Positions 10,712-21,831 of a DNA stretch of 64,000 nt are shown here, one piece after another (within the stretch, counting starts at the first letter, position 1; each line of letters opens with the position of its first letter). Below the pieces are notes generated by a model. That model was not told where the DNA came from, ran no database searches, and was given only the letters and a program-made list of their open reading frames with translations. Source of the stretch: Paratrimastix pyriformis (taxonomy: Eukaryota > Preaxostyla > Paratrimastigidae); contig JAPMOS010000018.1 in assembly GCA_027972325.1 (NCBI GenBank), forward strand, positions 609,708-673,707, in the 5' to 3' direction. A program made the position numbers and the translations under genes.

Positions 10712-13700
10712 TCAGCCTCTCGTCTGCGCCACCCCGGGACCTCCGTCGGGATCCGGTATGGCCTCGGGGCGGTCCTCCTCCTCTTCGAGGCTGAGATCCT
10801 TGGTGAGCCCCGTCAGGACCGCCTTCCAATGGTCCTCTTCGTCGTCCGTGGTCGGTGACCCCGTGGCCGTCGCTGCTGGTGTTGACGCTGGCGGGGTTTG
10901 GGGTGGGCTCGCCAGAGAAGCAGTGGAGGCGGGGTGGTCCTGAGGGGAGGCAGGCGGTGACGAGGTGGCAAGGGGGTGCCGGCCCGCCCGAGAGTGCTGG
11001 GAGGCTCCCTCCTGCTGCTGCTCGACGACCGGCTGGAGGGTCGGCGCCGGCCTGGCCGCCGTGGCGAGGGCCGGGGTCTCGGGCGGGGGCCGATGGGGAC
11101 GGGCCAGCGGGGTGGCCTTGCCCCGCTTGGCGAACTGCTCGGCGTACGAGCCGAGGGGCGGCCCGGCCCTGAGGGTGGGCTGCCCCTTCTGTGGGCTATG
11201 GGGCAGGCCGCCCCCGGACAGGGCGGGGGGCGGGGTCTGCGGGGGCCCATGACGGCGGGCGGGGGGCGTGGGCGGCATGGGCGGCATGGGAGGAATGTCG
11301 GCCCCCCGGACAGCGAACTCCAGGCGGCCGGGCGGCGCCTCGGGGGGCTCGGGAAGCACCAGCCCGCGGACGGCCGGGTCGGTCAGCTGGGGCGGGCCCG
11401 CCAGGGGCGTGGCGCTTGGGGAGCCCATGGCTCCGGGCCCCCGGCGGGCCGATGGAGGCGGGGTGGCGGGCCGGGCCACCCCCGCCGGGGCGCCGGCCAG
11501 ACCGGCCAGGGGCGCGGGCGCGGGACTGCTGGTGATGGTGAGCACGGGCCGGCTGGGCTCCGCTTGGGAGAGCCCGCTGAGCAGCCACGCCGGCATGGGC
11601 ACGGGGGGCGGCGGGGGGCCCTCGGGGCGGGGCTGCTGGGGCAGGGCCGGGGGCAGGGCGCCCGCGAGGGCGCTTGAAAGGGAGGCCGAGAGGGAGGGCA
11701 CCACCATGGCCCGCAGGGCGGCCGAGAAGGGCCCGTACCATGAGGCCGAGAACTCGTCCTCCACACCCGCGGGAAGGGTGGGTGCCGGCAGGGGCCGACC
11801 GGCCGCCAGGGGGGTGACCGTGGCGGCGGCGCGACCGGGGCCGGGGGCGCCGGTTGTGGCCGGCGCGACCGGGAGCGGCATGGTCGGGGCGGGCGGGAGG
11901 ACGGCTGGCGGGGCGGCCGACCAGCCCGCCTGGGAGTGGGCCGAGAGGGGCGGCAGGCAGGCCAACAACGAGGACGCCACCGCGTCGGCTGCCGCTGCGG
12001 CGATGGCGGCCTGGTCCATGGCGGGCAGCGGGCGGCCGGGCCCCTCCGACGACGAGGCGGGCGCCGCTGCCGTCGCGGGGCCGGGGGCCGGGGCAAGGGC
12101 TGCCTGCGCATCGGGCGGGAGCCCCGCGGGGATCGGGAGCGGCGGAAGCGGGGCAAGGACCGGCGCCAAGGGCAGCGGAGAAGACGGAGATGGTGGGGGT
12201 TGGGGCCGAGGAGCAGCCGGCGGGGCGAGCCCCTCGGTGAAGGCCCCACGGCCACCACCAGAGAGCGGCTGGGGCTGGGGGGCAGGGGCAGGCGCCGCTT
12301 GCTGCGGGGGGCTGGCCGGGGGCTGGAGCGGGGCGGGAGGCGGCTGCTGCGGGGGCCCCAGGGACGGCGAGGGTCCGGCCGAGCGTGCCCCGTCGCCCAG
12401 GAGAATCCGCAGGAAGTCCTCCCCGACCGGCGGCTCCTCCCCGGCCCCCGCCGGCGCCCGTTCGATGGGCGGGGCCGGGGCGCGCTGGGGCTGCTGCGGC
12501 TGGGGCCACAGGGGGGCTGGAGGGGCCGCCTCGGGCCGCTGGGTGGGCTGGGTCGGGGCGGGCGCCCAGGTGGGCCGGTGTGGGGTGTGACTCAGCGCCC
12601 GGGCGCCAAGGGGCAGCGGCAGCTCGGGAGGGGCGGTCGCGCAGGGCGGCGGGGGCGGGGGCGCGCGCTGGGGAGGCGCAGGCCGGGTGGAGCCGGTGCC
12701 CGACCGTGCCGTGCCGGGCGCCTCACTGCCGCTGCTCCCCGGGGGGACGGCCGGCCTGCCGCAGGCGGCGCACGTCCAGCAGGCGTCGGGTGCGAAGCGG
12801 AGGGCTTCCTCCTCGGGCGGGTGGTGGTGATGGTGATGGTGATGATGCTGCAGGTGCTGCGGGACCGCCTGAGTCTGGGCGGCCCCAGGTCCCGATCGGG
12901 GGCTGATGCCGGACGGGTCCGGGACCGTGTCGGGGCTGGGGCTGTGGCCCCGAGGGGGCGGCAAGTGGGCGCGGAGGTCGGGGTGCGCCCGGCCCGGCCC
13001 GCACTGGGGATTCGCCGCGGCCGGCTGCCCCGGAGCCTCCCCCCAGAAGGAGGGACCAGCCGATGCTGCCCGCGGGAGGCGGCGGGGAGAGCGCGACGGG
13101 CCCGAGGGCGGCGAACGGGAGGCCGAATGCGAGGCACCCCTCGATCCCGGCGACCGCGACCGCGCCCCCGGCCCGGGTGCCGTCTCTTCGCCGCTGCTCC
13201 GGCCACGGCGCTCGGCCGCCAACCGGTCGTCGTGTCGGTGGTGGTGGTGGTGGTGATGCCTCCGACCGCCTTGGGGCGCGTTCTCCTCGGCGGCCCGGCT
13301 CCCATACGCGGCCGCCTCGAGGCGCTCCAGGAGGCCCGGCCGGGCCCGAGGGACCCCGGGGGGCGCCAGCGGGTCGTCCAGGGACAGCCGCAGCAGGGGC
13401 GGCCTGAGCCCCCCCGCCTGGGCCAGGCGGAGCTGGTGGCGCAGGGCGGCCAGCTCGGCGTCGCGCTGGTGAAGGCGCTCGTTGAGCCGGACCACGTCCT
13501 CCAGCAGACGCGCGTGGGCCTCCTGGGCGCTGGCGCTGGGCCGCCCACGGCGGGGGCAGACGGGCAAAGAGCGTGGCGTCGATGGGCGGGTGCTCAACGC
13601 GGAGTGGCGAGGGGCCCCGGGGGGTGCGCGCGGGCGGGCAGGACAGACGACTGGTGGGAGGCCTCCTCGCGCCGGGCCAGCTCGGCCCGCAGGCGCTCCT

Positions 13701-15364
13701 CGGCCTCGCTGAGCTCCTCGTGCAGCCGCGCATTGTCCTGGGCCGCCCGCCAGCCGCCAGGCCACCCCGAGTCAGGCCACCCCGAGTCAGGCCACCCCGA
13801 GTCAGGCCACCCCGAGTCAGGCCACCCCGAGTCAGGCCACCGAAAGGAGATACCCGGCCGGCACAAGGGCGGGGGGAGGGAGGCAGCGGGGGGCGGTGGG
13901 ACGGACCCGCTCGACCGTCTCGAGGGACTCGTTGGCGGTGCGGAGCTGCTCCTTCAGGGCCGCCACCTGGGGGGCGGTGCCAGCCAAACAGCCCACCGCC
14001 ACCGCGCGAAGGGCTATGTCACCCGCCGGCAGGAGCCCACCGGGCGGGGTGGCAGGGGCAGAGGGGCGGCGGACCTCCGACTGGAGGATGTCGTTCAGGT
14101 GGGCCTGGCTCTCCAGCACGTGCGGGTGGCCGTCGTCCTCCTGCAAGGCGGAATGGGGGAGCGGCGCGTGAGCGAGTGGGTCCGGGGCATGCCAGACGGG
14201 ACGGACCACCGGGTGGCGGGCCTCCCGGAGTTGCCGCATGGCCTGGTCGCGCTCGCCGGTCGCCCTCCGCAGGGCCTGCGCCACCCCACAGGCCATCGGG
14301 ACCACCACAGCATCGGAAGCGCGGTGAAGTGTGACGCCGACCGAGCGGGGTGGTGGACCGAGTAGGGGGCGGTGGACACGAGCATGGGGTCGGCTGGCGG
14401 GCGCGAGTAGGGGGAGCACAGACCATGGTGGCGTCGGCCAGGTCGCGGCGGCAGGCCCGCAGTTCGGCGCCCATCTGCTCCCGATCACCTGAGGGCGCGG
14501 CGCGCCGAAGGGTGGGGGGGATGGCATGTACGGCAGGTGTGGGTGTGCACGCGCGGCAGGCCCGAACGGACGGAGCTGCTTGTCGGCCTGACTCTGGTCC
14601 CGCCGCAGCCGCTCGAGCTCCTCGCGCAGCCGGGTCCGCTCGGCCTCCTGCCAACAGAACCAGGTCGGTGGAACCGAGGTGAAAAGGGCACAGTCAGACC
14701 AAGGCAGCGTTGCGTTCGCCGAGGGAGCGGTTTTTCTGCTCCAAAAGGCCCAGCCGCTGGTTGGCACGCCGGAGCTCCTCTGCCGGGGGGGGGGGGGGGG
14801 GGGGGGGGGGACGATGACGCGACAGGGAGAAAACCACAAACCATCGAGGGAATTGGCACGGATTCGTGTCTCCTCCAAGTCGGACTGTAATTGGGAAGCC
14901 CAATGGCTGGGACCGAGTGCCCGGGCGGCCGCGACAAGGAGATCTTCATCATCCTCGGCAGTGGGGGATGGCTCCGAGGGCGCGGCACGTGCAGATTGCG
15001 GAACTTTAAAAGGTGGTACATACATCCGCGGGAGGGAAGGATGAGAAGGCGCAACAGAAGGGGGCGGAGGAGGAATCGCCCCCAGCCCGCGTGTTCCTGG
15101 GCCCGACAAGAGTTCGGCGGACTCAATCGGGAGAGATCCATCAGAAGTACCCCGCGTCGAAAGTTTCCGAGTCAGAGCACTGTTGGCTCGACGGACTTTA
15201 TCCAAGGATTCACTGCGGGCCTTCAACCGCTCCGTGAGGGAGCGGATTTTTTGTTGAGCGTTGGAGAGTTCGCGGGTTTTTGGATCCAACTTGCGCTGAG
15301 GTTCTCCCCGCCGCGCGTCAAAAAAAACCGAAGATGCGAACAGTGGATTTCCCCAAGTGGTCAC
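10712..15364 (-). CDS. coiled-coil protein with a very long Pro/Ala-rich C-terminal region, function unknown
   Basis: I do not recognise a family. The first half (about 15300 down to 13390) is a set of short exons that each encode heptad-like coiled coil: LSNAQQKIRSLTERLKARSE, ELRRANQRLGLLEQKNRSLG, RLREELERLRRDQSQADKQL, QVAALKEQLRTANESLETV and LLEDVVRLNERLHQRDAELA. The second half (about 13390 to 10712) stays open for some 890 codons rich in Pro, Ala, Ser and Gly, with a His-rich stretch and no globular domain. It ends in an acidic segment (LSLEEEEDRPEAIPDPD). This layout fits a cytoskeletal or centrosomal scaffold, which is a guess from composition. The start is uncertain: the ATG at 15364 is the first in frame, but an earlier exon is possible. 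It faces the NUDCD1-like gene tail to tail. Confidence 0.62.
13758..13840. repeat. 15-bp tandem repeat GTCAGGCCACCCCGA
   Basis: About five and a half exact copies, in an intron between two coiled-coil exons of the minus-strand gene. Confidence 0.9.
14789..14811. repeat. poly(G)/poly(C) run
   Basis: More than 20 consecutive G on the + strand, so C on the coding strand of the coiled-coil gene, next to the exon encoding AEELRRANQRLGLL. Confidence 0.85.
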
Positions 15365-15589
15365 AGACCCTCATCCGGACGAGACGAAAACCAAAAGGGA
15401 AGGGAAAAATCCGCGAATTCGCGGCGAGTCCGTGGAGTTTGCCGCAGTTGAAGACTTGGCCCAAGTCCATTCGAGTTGGGACCACTTTTGCCACTCGCCA
15501 ATTCGGGACGTCATTTCGAAAAGTCAAAGGCAGTTTCCCATTTCCGAGATCTCGGGAAAGTCCGGCAAGTCGGGATGGGTCGCCGAAGT

Positions 15590-16180
15590 CCACCAACTCC
15601 CCAAAAGTGCGCCTCAAATTTCCAAAGTTTGCAAAGTTTGCAAAGTTTGCAAAGTTTTGAAACTCCAAAAAAGTCCAAAAAGTTTCAAAGTTTGCAAAGT
15701 TCGGAGAGAGTGGGCGACGACTTGAGTCCCAAGTGGAGCAGTTAGGGTGAGCTTCCCACGAAGCTTTGGTCACAGACGAGTTGAAGTAACACGATATGCT
15801 CGGATTGGTGGGGAAAAGACGAGTGAACGAAAATAGCGCGTGCTTATCACAAACAGTGCGTGCTTATCACAACAATTCTTGAAGGAAGGGATCTGGACCG
15901 GCACGAAGGTTGCCGGCGATCATGCTTGCAAAAAAGAATCATTTTGGGCACCTGTTGGCCCAAGTCGACTCGCATAACTTGGAAGTCAGAACTCGCCAAA
16001 AAGTGTTCTCGAGTCTCCACACAAAAAAGCTCAAAGTTGGCCAAGTCGGCAAACCCCCAAAAAGTCTGCAAACTCGAAAAACTTGAAAAAGTCGGCAAAA
16101 GTCGGGGAAGTCAGCGGAACTCCGCGGGTTTGAGGAGCGTGTGAAAGTTTTATCAAGTTTGCAAAGTCCCCAAAACTCTT
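15590..16180. repeat. cluster of scattered AAGTTTGCAAAG-type repeats in gene-poor sequence
   Basis: The motif AAAGTTTGCAAAG and variants (AAAAGTC, AAGTCCAAAAAG, AACTTGAAAAAG) recur many times, tandem at about 15626-15656 and dispersed after that. The stretch is much more AT-rich than the flanking genes and I see no convincing coding frame. Its apparent peptides (Lys-Phe-Ala repeats) follow from the DNA repeat. Two copies of a GTGCGTGCTTATCACAA phrase lie at about 15836-15872. Confidence 0.75.
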
Positions 16181-16358
16181 GGGAGTCATCCAACATCATG
16201 AAAGTTTTTCGCGACTTGATGATCTGTGAGGGAGTCGGTGAGTTCTGGGCGCACTTGGGCGCAGTCATGGGGGTTGGCCGAGTCTCGCCGACTCGGGATC
16301 ACTTGACAGAGTCGTTCGAACTTTTCAAACCCCGCGATTTTTCCCTTCCCTTCAAATT

Positions 16359-16691
16359 GAGGGGGTCTCAAATACCCGGAACAAAATCAGAAACCCGGAA
16401 CGAAACTCCCCCACAGTCCGGCAAGGCACCCGCGTCCCGAAACGAGAGTGCGTTCGACACCCAGCCCCGGGGCGGTTGTTTTAGTAAAGAAACTTTTCTG
16501 TTACCACCACGAGCGGAGGCGAGGCGATGTAATAATGTTCAAGGTCGATATTCTCGACATCACCAACACGAGGGCAACAAAGAGACTTCCCCGTCCACGG
16601 GCTGTGGGAGTGGGTTGGGGTGGTCGAGGAGCTTACCGGGAAGAGGGGGGAGGGGCCCTTGTACCACCCGAGGGAGAGGGAGGGGCAGGGG
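16359..16691. repeat. left arm of a large inverted repeat
   Basis: Reverse complement of 16846-17167. Compared by eye, long blocks are identical base for base (for example the block with CCCCGGGGCGG and the block with GAGGAGCTTACCGGG). The only clear difference is a 10-bp insertion in this arm near 16526-16536. The arm carries no convincing protein. Confidence 0.93.
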
Positions 16692-16845
16692 ACGGAAAAA
16701 CCAGGTCCCGTCCCTGTCTCCCCGAACCCCTCCTATGCTTTGGACCCCTTCGGTAGGTCACGTGGCAGCTTCCCGCACCCTGGGGCATCACCCCGCCTCT
16801 CCTGGGACTCTCCCCGGACCACCCCGGTTTCGGTCCCAAAACCGC
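16692..16845. other. 154-bp spacer between the inverted repeat arms
   Basis: Non-repeated, C-rich sequence without an open frame of note. It would form the loop of a hairpin. Confidence 0.8.
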
Positions 16846-17167
16846 CCCTGCCCCTCCCTCTCCCTCGGGTGGTACAAGGGCCCCTCCCCCCTCTTCCCGG
16901 TAAGCTCCTCGACCACCCCAACCCACTCCCACAGCCCGTGGACGGGGAAGTCTCTTTGTTGCCCTCGTGTTGGTGATGTCGAGAATATCGACCTTGAACA
17001 TACTCGCCTCCGCTCGTGGTGGTAACAGAAAAGTTTCTTTACTAAAACAACCGCCCCGGGGCTGGGTGTCGAACGCACTCTCGTTTCGGGACGCGGGTGC
17101 CTTGCCGGACTGTGGGGGAGTTTCGTTCCGGGTTTCTGATTTTGTTCCGGGTATTTGAGACCCCCTC
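16846..17167. repeat. right arm of the large inverted repeat
   Basis: Pairs with 16359-16691 over about 320 bp. The outer ends are GAGGGGGTCTC and its complement. No target-site duplication is evident in the immediate flanks and there is no terminal poly(A). Candidates are a foldback-type element, a recent local inverted duplication, or an assembly artefact. Confidence 0.93.
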
Positions 17168-17521
17168 TTCGGGGGCAGTTGATGATTCGTCACAGTTACG
17201 AAAGCATTTCTGATCGATTTTCTGATGTGACTTGTTTTACGGCCCCTCCCATTCTTTCATCATGCATCTCTCTCCAGATCCAGCTGCGGGACCCCCTCAT
17301 CCCAGCACCATTCGTCCCCACACTACAGACTCAGCAAATCGGAGAGATCTTGAGAAGCCTGGTACAATCCCGGGTTCAACAATGACAGAGAATGGGTGCC
17401 GGTCGGTGTCTCCTTGCCACTGGGGTGTCAGTCTAATCGTCGAGTTGGCAGCCTTTCGCTTTCCGATTGTGCCTAATTGCGCTTAATTTAATTCGATCCA
17501 CACTGGCCACAATTAAGAACC
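17168..17521. other. upstream region of TmcB-like gene 1, no gene seen
   Basis: About 350 bp without a convincing exon. It presumably contains the promoter. The last 60 bp (GCGCTTAATTTAATTCG and on) are AT-rich compared with the gene. Confidence 0.45.
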
Positions 17522-20500
17522 ATGAAACGGAATGCCCTGTCAAACTTTCGAAAAATGTCGTCTTTCGAGGAAGCCTGCTTTAATCTTTTCTGGGTCTGTC
17601 TCGGCTTGTCCTCATCGTATTCAAATCGTTTCTTCGGTATTGTTTCCCCTCACTTCGTAGGTCTCCACAAAAGTCTGCTTTTCGTGGTCATCCCTGGTGT
17701 CATCACGCACTCTCCCTCAGGAAAACGATTTTTTTTCCAAGCTGGTCCTTTGGTGCTATATATGGCAGTTTCTCCAATATGCGGCCCCATCTTTTTCGGA
17801 GGCAGTGTCATGGCGCTGGAATGTGGCTGGTGGGGATGTGACACAAACTGTCACCACCGTGTGGCGCGTTATTACCCTTCAAATCTTTTCGACAAACCCC
17901 ATTTTATTGTGGTCAAGCTTTGGGGTTGTGGCGCTCTTGGTTGCCACCACGCTCATCGACGCTTTCGTGGTGGTGTTTCTCTTCCGGCACGAGCGGGTGT
18001 TTCTCTTCCCCATCCGGCTCCTTCGCACCCTCTCCGTGTCCATCTCGACGTTTCTCTTTATGCCCTGCCTGGGCCTCTTGCTCTCGGTGACGAGCCCAGC
18101 CGTGGCTCTGGATGGCCGGTGGGAATTCCCCGGGTTGATCGGGACTGTGCTTTCTCTGGCCGTCGTGGCCGCGTTTCTGCCGCTGGACGCGCTCGCCTCT
18201 GCCTTCATGTTCGCCCCTTGCCCCAAACCCAAGCAGGCCCTTGGCCGCCCCAATGCCCACTTCGACCTGCTCCTGGTCTGCCTCTTCTTGGCTGCTTCGG
18301 ACTGAGCTCGCCCCCCTCCTCCTCCTCGGCAGCTGGGGGGGAAGCTCATCGTGGTCGCGCTGACCAAGTACTGGGCCTCGGATGACCGCACAGTCCAGCT
18401 GGCCCTGCAGTTCGTCACGATCCTGCTGCTGACCCTGATCTGCATCTGGGGGCAGCCCTACTTCCGCATGGCCACCAACATGATGGTCCGTCCGCCTCTC
18501 CGCCCTGCTCATGTTCGCGTCATTCTCTTTTTCCTTCCTTGGGCGGCTGGCTGGCGCACCTTTTCCAGTTTGCCGGAGGCCTCGCCATTTTGGCGACCTT
18601 CTCGATCTGCGCCTGCGTGGTTTCCGCAGCGGGCAGCGATGCGGTCCGTGGCGCGGCGGGGGAAGGGCTGGACGATTGCGCTGACCTCCTGGGGGTGTGG
18701 GCGTGCGGGGCAGGTCGTCCTTTGCCTCGTCTTCCCAGTCGCTGTCGCAGCTGCAGCTATCGCCGCCAGTCTCTCCGGTCAGGCCCTTGCCTCACCCTGC
18801 CCCACCCTGCCCCACCCTGCCCCACCCTGCCCCACCCTGCCCCACCCTGCCCCACCCTGCCCCACCCTGCCCCACTTTGCCCCACTTTTCATGCCCATCT
18901 CCTCAGCTTCATTGGCCGCTCGCAATGCTTCCACAGCACTCCGTGCGCGTTCCCTTTGGCTCTACCGTCCCGGTCAGCCACTTCATCTGCTCCCCGTGAC
19001 CCGAGCCGGCCTCTCCGCTGTGCCCACGCCGGTCGACATGCTGGATGGCTTCAACGATCCTGCTCCGACGGCTGTGGCTGCGAGCGCCACCCAGCTCATG
19101 CGCTCATCGGGTGCGTCCGCACGGCCCGCTGACGGCGGCCTCGACCTGCTCCTGACCAGCGGCGACGAGCCGGCTGCCAAGGACGGGGCCGCCCTCACGC
19201 ACGAAGAGGCCCTCCTCCAGCAGAAGCTTGCCCGCACGGTGCGCCGCTACCGCTCGGCCATCGACGTCGATCGAGCCACCCGCTTCCTGCTCTCCAAGAG
19301 GTTCGCCTCGCTTGCCCCCCCCCCCCCCCCCCCCCGCCCGAGGATCTGCGAGGACACGCCTCCCTCTTCCTTCCCCCCTCCCCCACCACCAGGTACCGGA
19401 CCAAGCAGCACATCGCCTACGCGGACCGGATCTATCAGCACGCCCTGCGCAGCAAGCACCTCCGCTACGATGCCGGCCTCTACGTCCGCTACGCGCTCTT
19501 CCAGTTGGCCTTCATGAAGGACCCCACCCGCGCGTCGAGCCTGATCGCGAAGGCGGCCGCCCTGAGCCCCTCCCTCGAGTACCGCTTCCTGATCTACGGC
19601 AACCTGAAGGACTCCGAGGCATCGGCGGTCCGCGTCGCACAATCCACCACCCAATCCTGCCCGGTTGGGGTCGTGGCTTGAGGTGGACGCTCATGTTCCG
19701 CACCCGCCCATCGCCCTTGCCCAGGTGGCGGCCAAGGACACGGTCATGACCATGCTGGCCACCAAGAAGAACACCGCCGAGGCCGAGCGCTACCACCGCA
19801 AAGTGCGCCGTCTGTGGCTCGTTGCTTGTGTCCGGTTTCTCAGGCTCACTCACTCTCGCCCAGGTCATATGAAGGACGCCTGGGGGCTGCTGCTGATGCC
19901 CCACGTGGACGTGCAGTTGCTCCAGCGCGAGCTGAACGAGGCCATGACCGCGGCCGACAAGGCCGAGGCCGCTTACGTGCTCCTGCTTGAGCAGAACCCC
20001 AACTCGATTGCGATTCTCCGGTCCGCCTTGCCGGGGGCATCCCGGCCCTGACTCGATTCCCCCCGGCCATCCTTCAGGTCGTTCGGGGCGCTGCAGCAGG
20101 AGTTCTACGGCAACGAGGCCCTGGCCGAGTCGCTCTTCCTGCGAGCGGACGTCTTCGAGGAGGAGCGCTCCAAGCGGGTCGGCCACCCCCCTTCCCCCCT
20201 CCCCCGTCCCTTTCCCCGATATCTCCCGTTCGGCGGTCCTCATGTCCGTTTTTTCGCGACGCGACGTTGGTCACCATCTGGCGGGCGGCTTGCAGCACCC
20301 TGGCGGCGACACGGACAGCGTCTCGATGGCGAGCACCAGCAAGGGCAGCCGCTCCTCCAAGCAGCGGAACAACGAGACCTTCGAGGACGAGATTCACACC
20401 AAGTCCGTTGTCTCCCCGCCGCCCATCCGCCGCCCCACCCACCGCGTCCCCATCTTCACCTTTTCCGCTTTCTTCTCTCCCCCCCGGCCCTGCAGGAAGA

Positions 20501-21800
20501 CCACCGTGCCCTTCTATTGCCGGCCGGGGCCCCAAGTGACCCTCCTTCTGCTGCTGTGCGGGGTGGCCGTGCTCGCGGTGATGCTGGTGGCCCGGGAGAA
20601 CCTGCTCAAGATGGCCGACCAGACGGCCGTCATCCAGTCGATCTCCGAGGTGGCCTCGGACGCCATCCGCATCACCAGCCTGCTCCATCTGGCCCCCGTC
20701 TACCTCAACCGGGCCGCCGGCACCATGGGCACAGCGCCCGTTGGCCTGGCGGGTCCGCCCGGGTTTATGGACCCGACCCTGGAGATGGTCGCCGCCCTCC
20801 GGTCCGCTCCCCCCTCCTCCTCCTCCTCCTCCCTCCTCCTCCTCCTCCTCCTCCTCCTCCTCCTCCTCCTCCTCCTCCTCCTCCTCCTCCTCCTCCTCCT
20901 CCTCCTCCTCCTCCTCCTCCTCCTCCTCCTCCTCCTCCTCCCTCCTCCTCCTCCTCCTCCTCCTCCTCCTCCTCCTCCTCCTCCTCCTCCTCCTCCTCCT
21001 CCTCCTCCTCCTCCTCCTCCTCCTCCTCCTCCTCCTCCTCCTCCTGCAATGCAATCGGGTTGGAGATCCTGACTTTCCTGCCCTTCCACCAGGGACGCTT
21101 GTTCTGAGCCTGGCCGAGCTGCTGGCGACCGTGGACCGCTCCATCGCCAAGCTGCGCCACGTCTACGAGACGGCCGTCGACCCGCGGATGGGCATCTGGC
21201 AGGTCGAGGTGGGCGTCATCTACCCGCAGGTGGTGGGGGCGCCGTGGTGCGCGAGGTCGACGCTCGCATGCTGCTCAGCGACATGATCTGCCTGATCCTC
21301 GACAAGGCCAGCGCCATCCGGGACGCCATCGCCGAGGGCATCTACTGGTCTGCCCCCCCGCCCCGGTCGGAGCCACGCCCCCACTCAGCGGGAGCTGGTT
21401 CCGCAGTTCTGACGGACCCCCACACACACACACACACACACAGGCGCGACACGGACCTGCGCAACATGCTCTTCCTCTTCGACAACGTCCCGGCGGCTCT
21501 CTTCCGCCAGCTGGTGACGGTGGCTCAGGACTACCTGCTCGAGTCCACCGCCAGCCAGCTCTACGTCCAGACGGTGGTGCCGGCCGTGGGGGGATCTGTG
21601 GCGGCGCTCGTCTTTCTGGTGGGGCTGCTGCGCGTCCTGGCCATCATCGGTGAGCTCAAGCGGGCCCGGGGCACGCCCTCACCCAGTTCCTGCACATACC
21701 CAAGGACGGTCCGTCGCCCCGTCGCCCCGTCGCCCCGTCGCCCCGTCGCCCCGTCGCCCCGTCGCCCCGTCGCCCCGTCGCCCCGTCGCCCCGTCGCCCC

Positions 21801-21831
<31 letters not shown>

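Noticed and set aside
11936-14365. 809-residue open frame on the + strand
   Set aside because: Antisense to the coiled-coil/proline-rich gene. It is rich in Gly/Arg with no domain and stays open because of very high GC. The minus strand has coherent heptad exons.
16448-16530. Conserved small protein present on both strands (MRSTPSPGAVVLVKK...)
   Set aside because: The same peptide appears twice only because the DNA is an inverted repeat. There is no other sign of coding.
20741-21286. Poly-Leu, poly-Ser, poly-Pro, poly-Arg, poly-Glu and poly-Gly frames
   Set aside because: All arise from the intronic CTC array read in six frames.
21712-21830. CRISPR-like array
   Set aside because: 8-bp units without spacers, in a eukaryotic intron.
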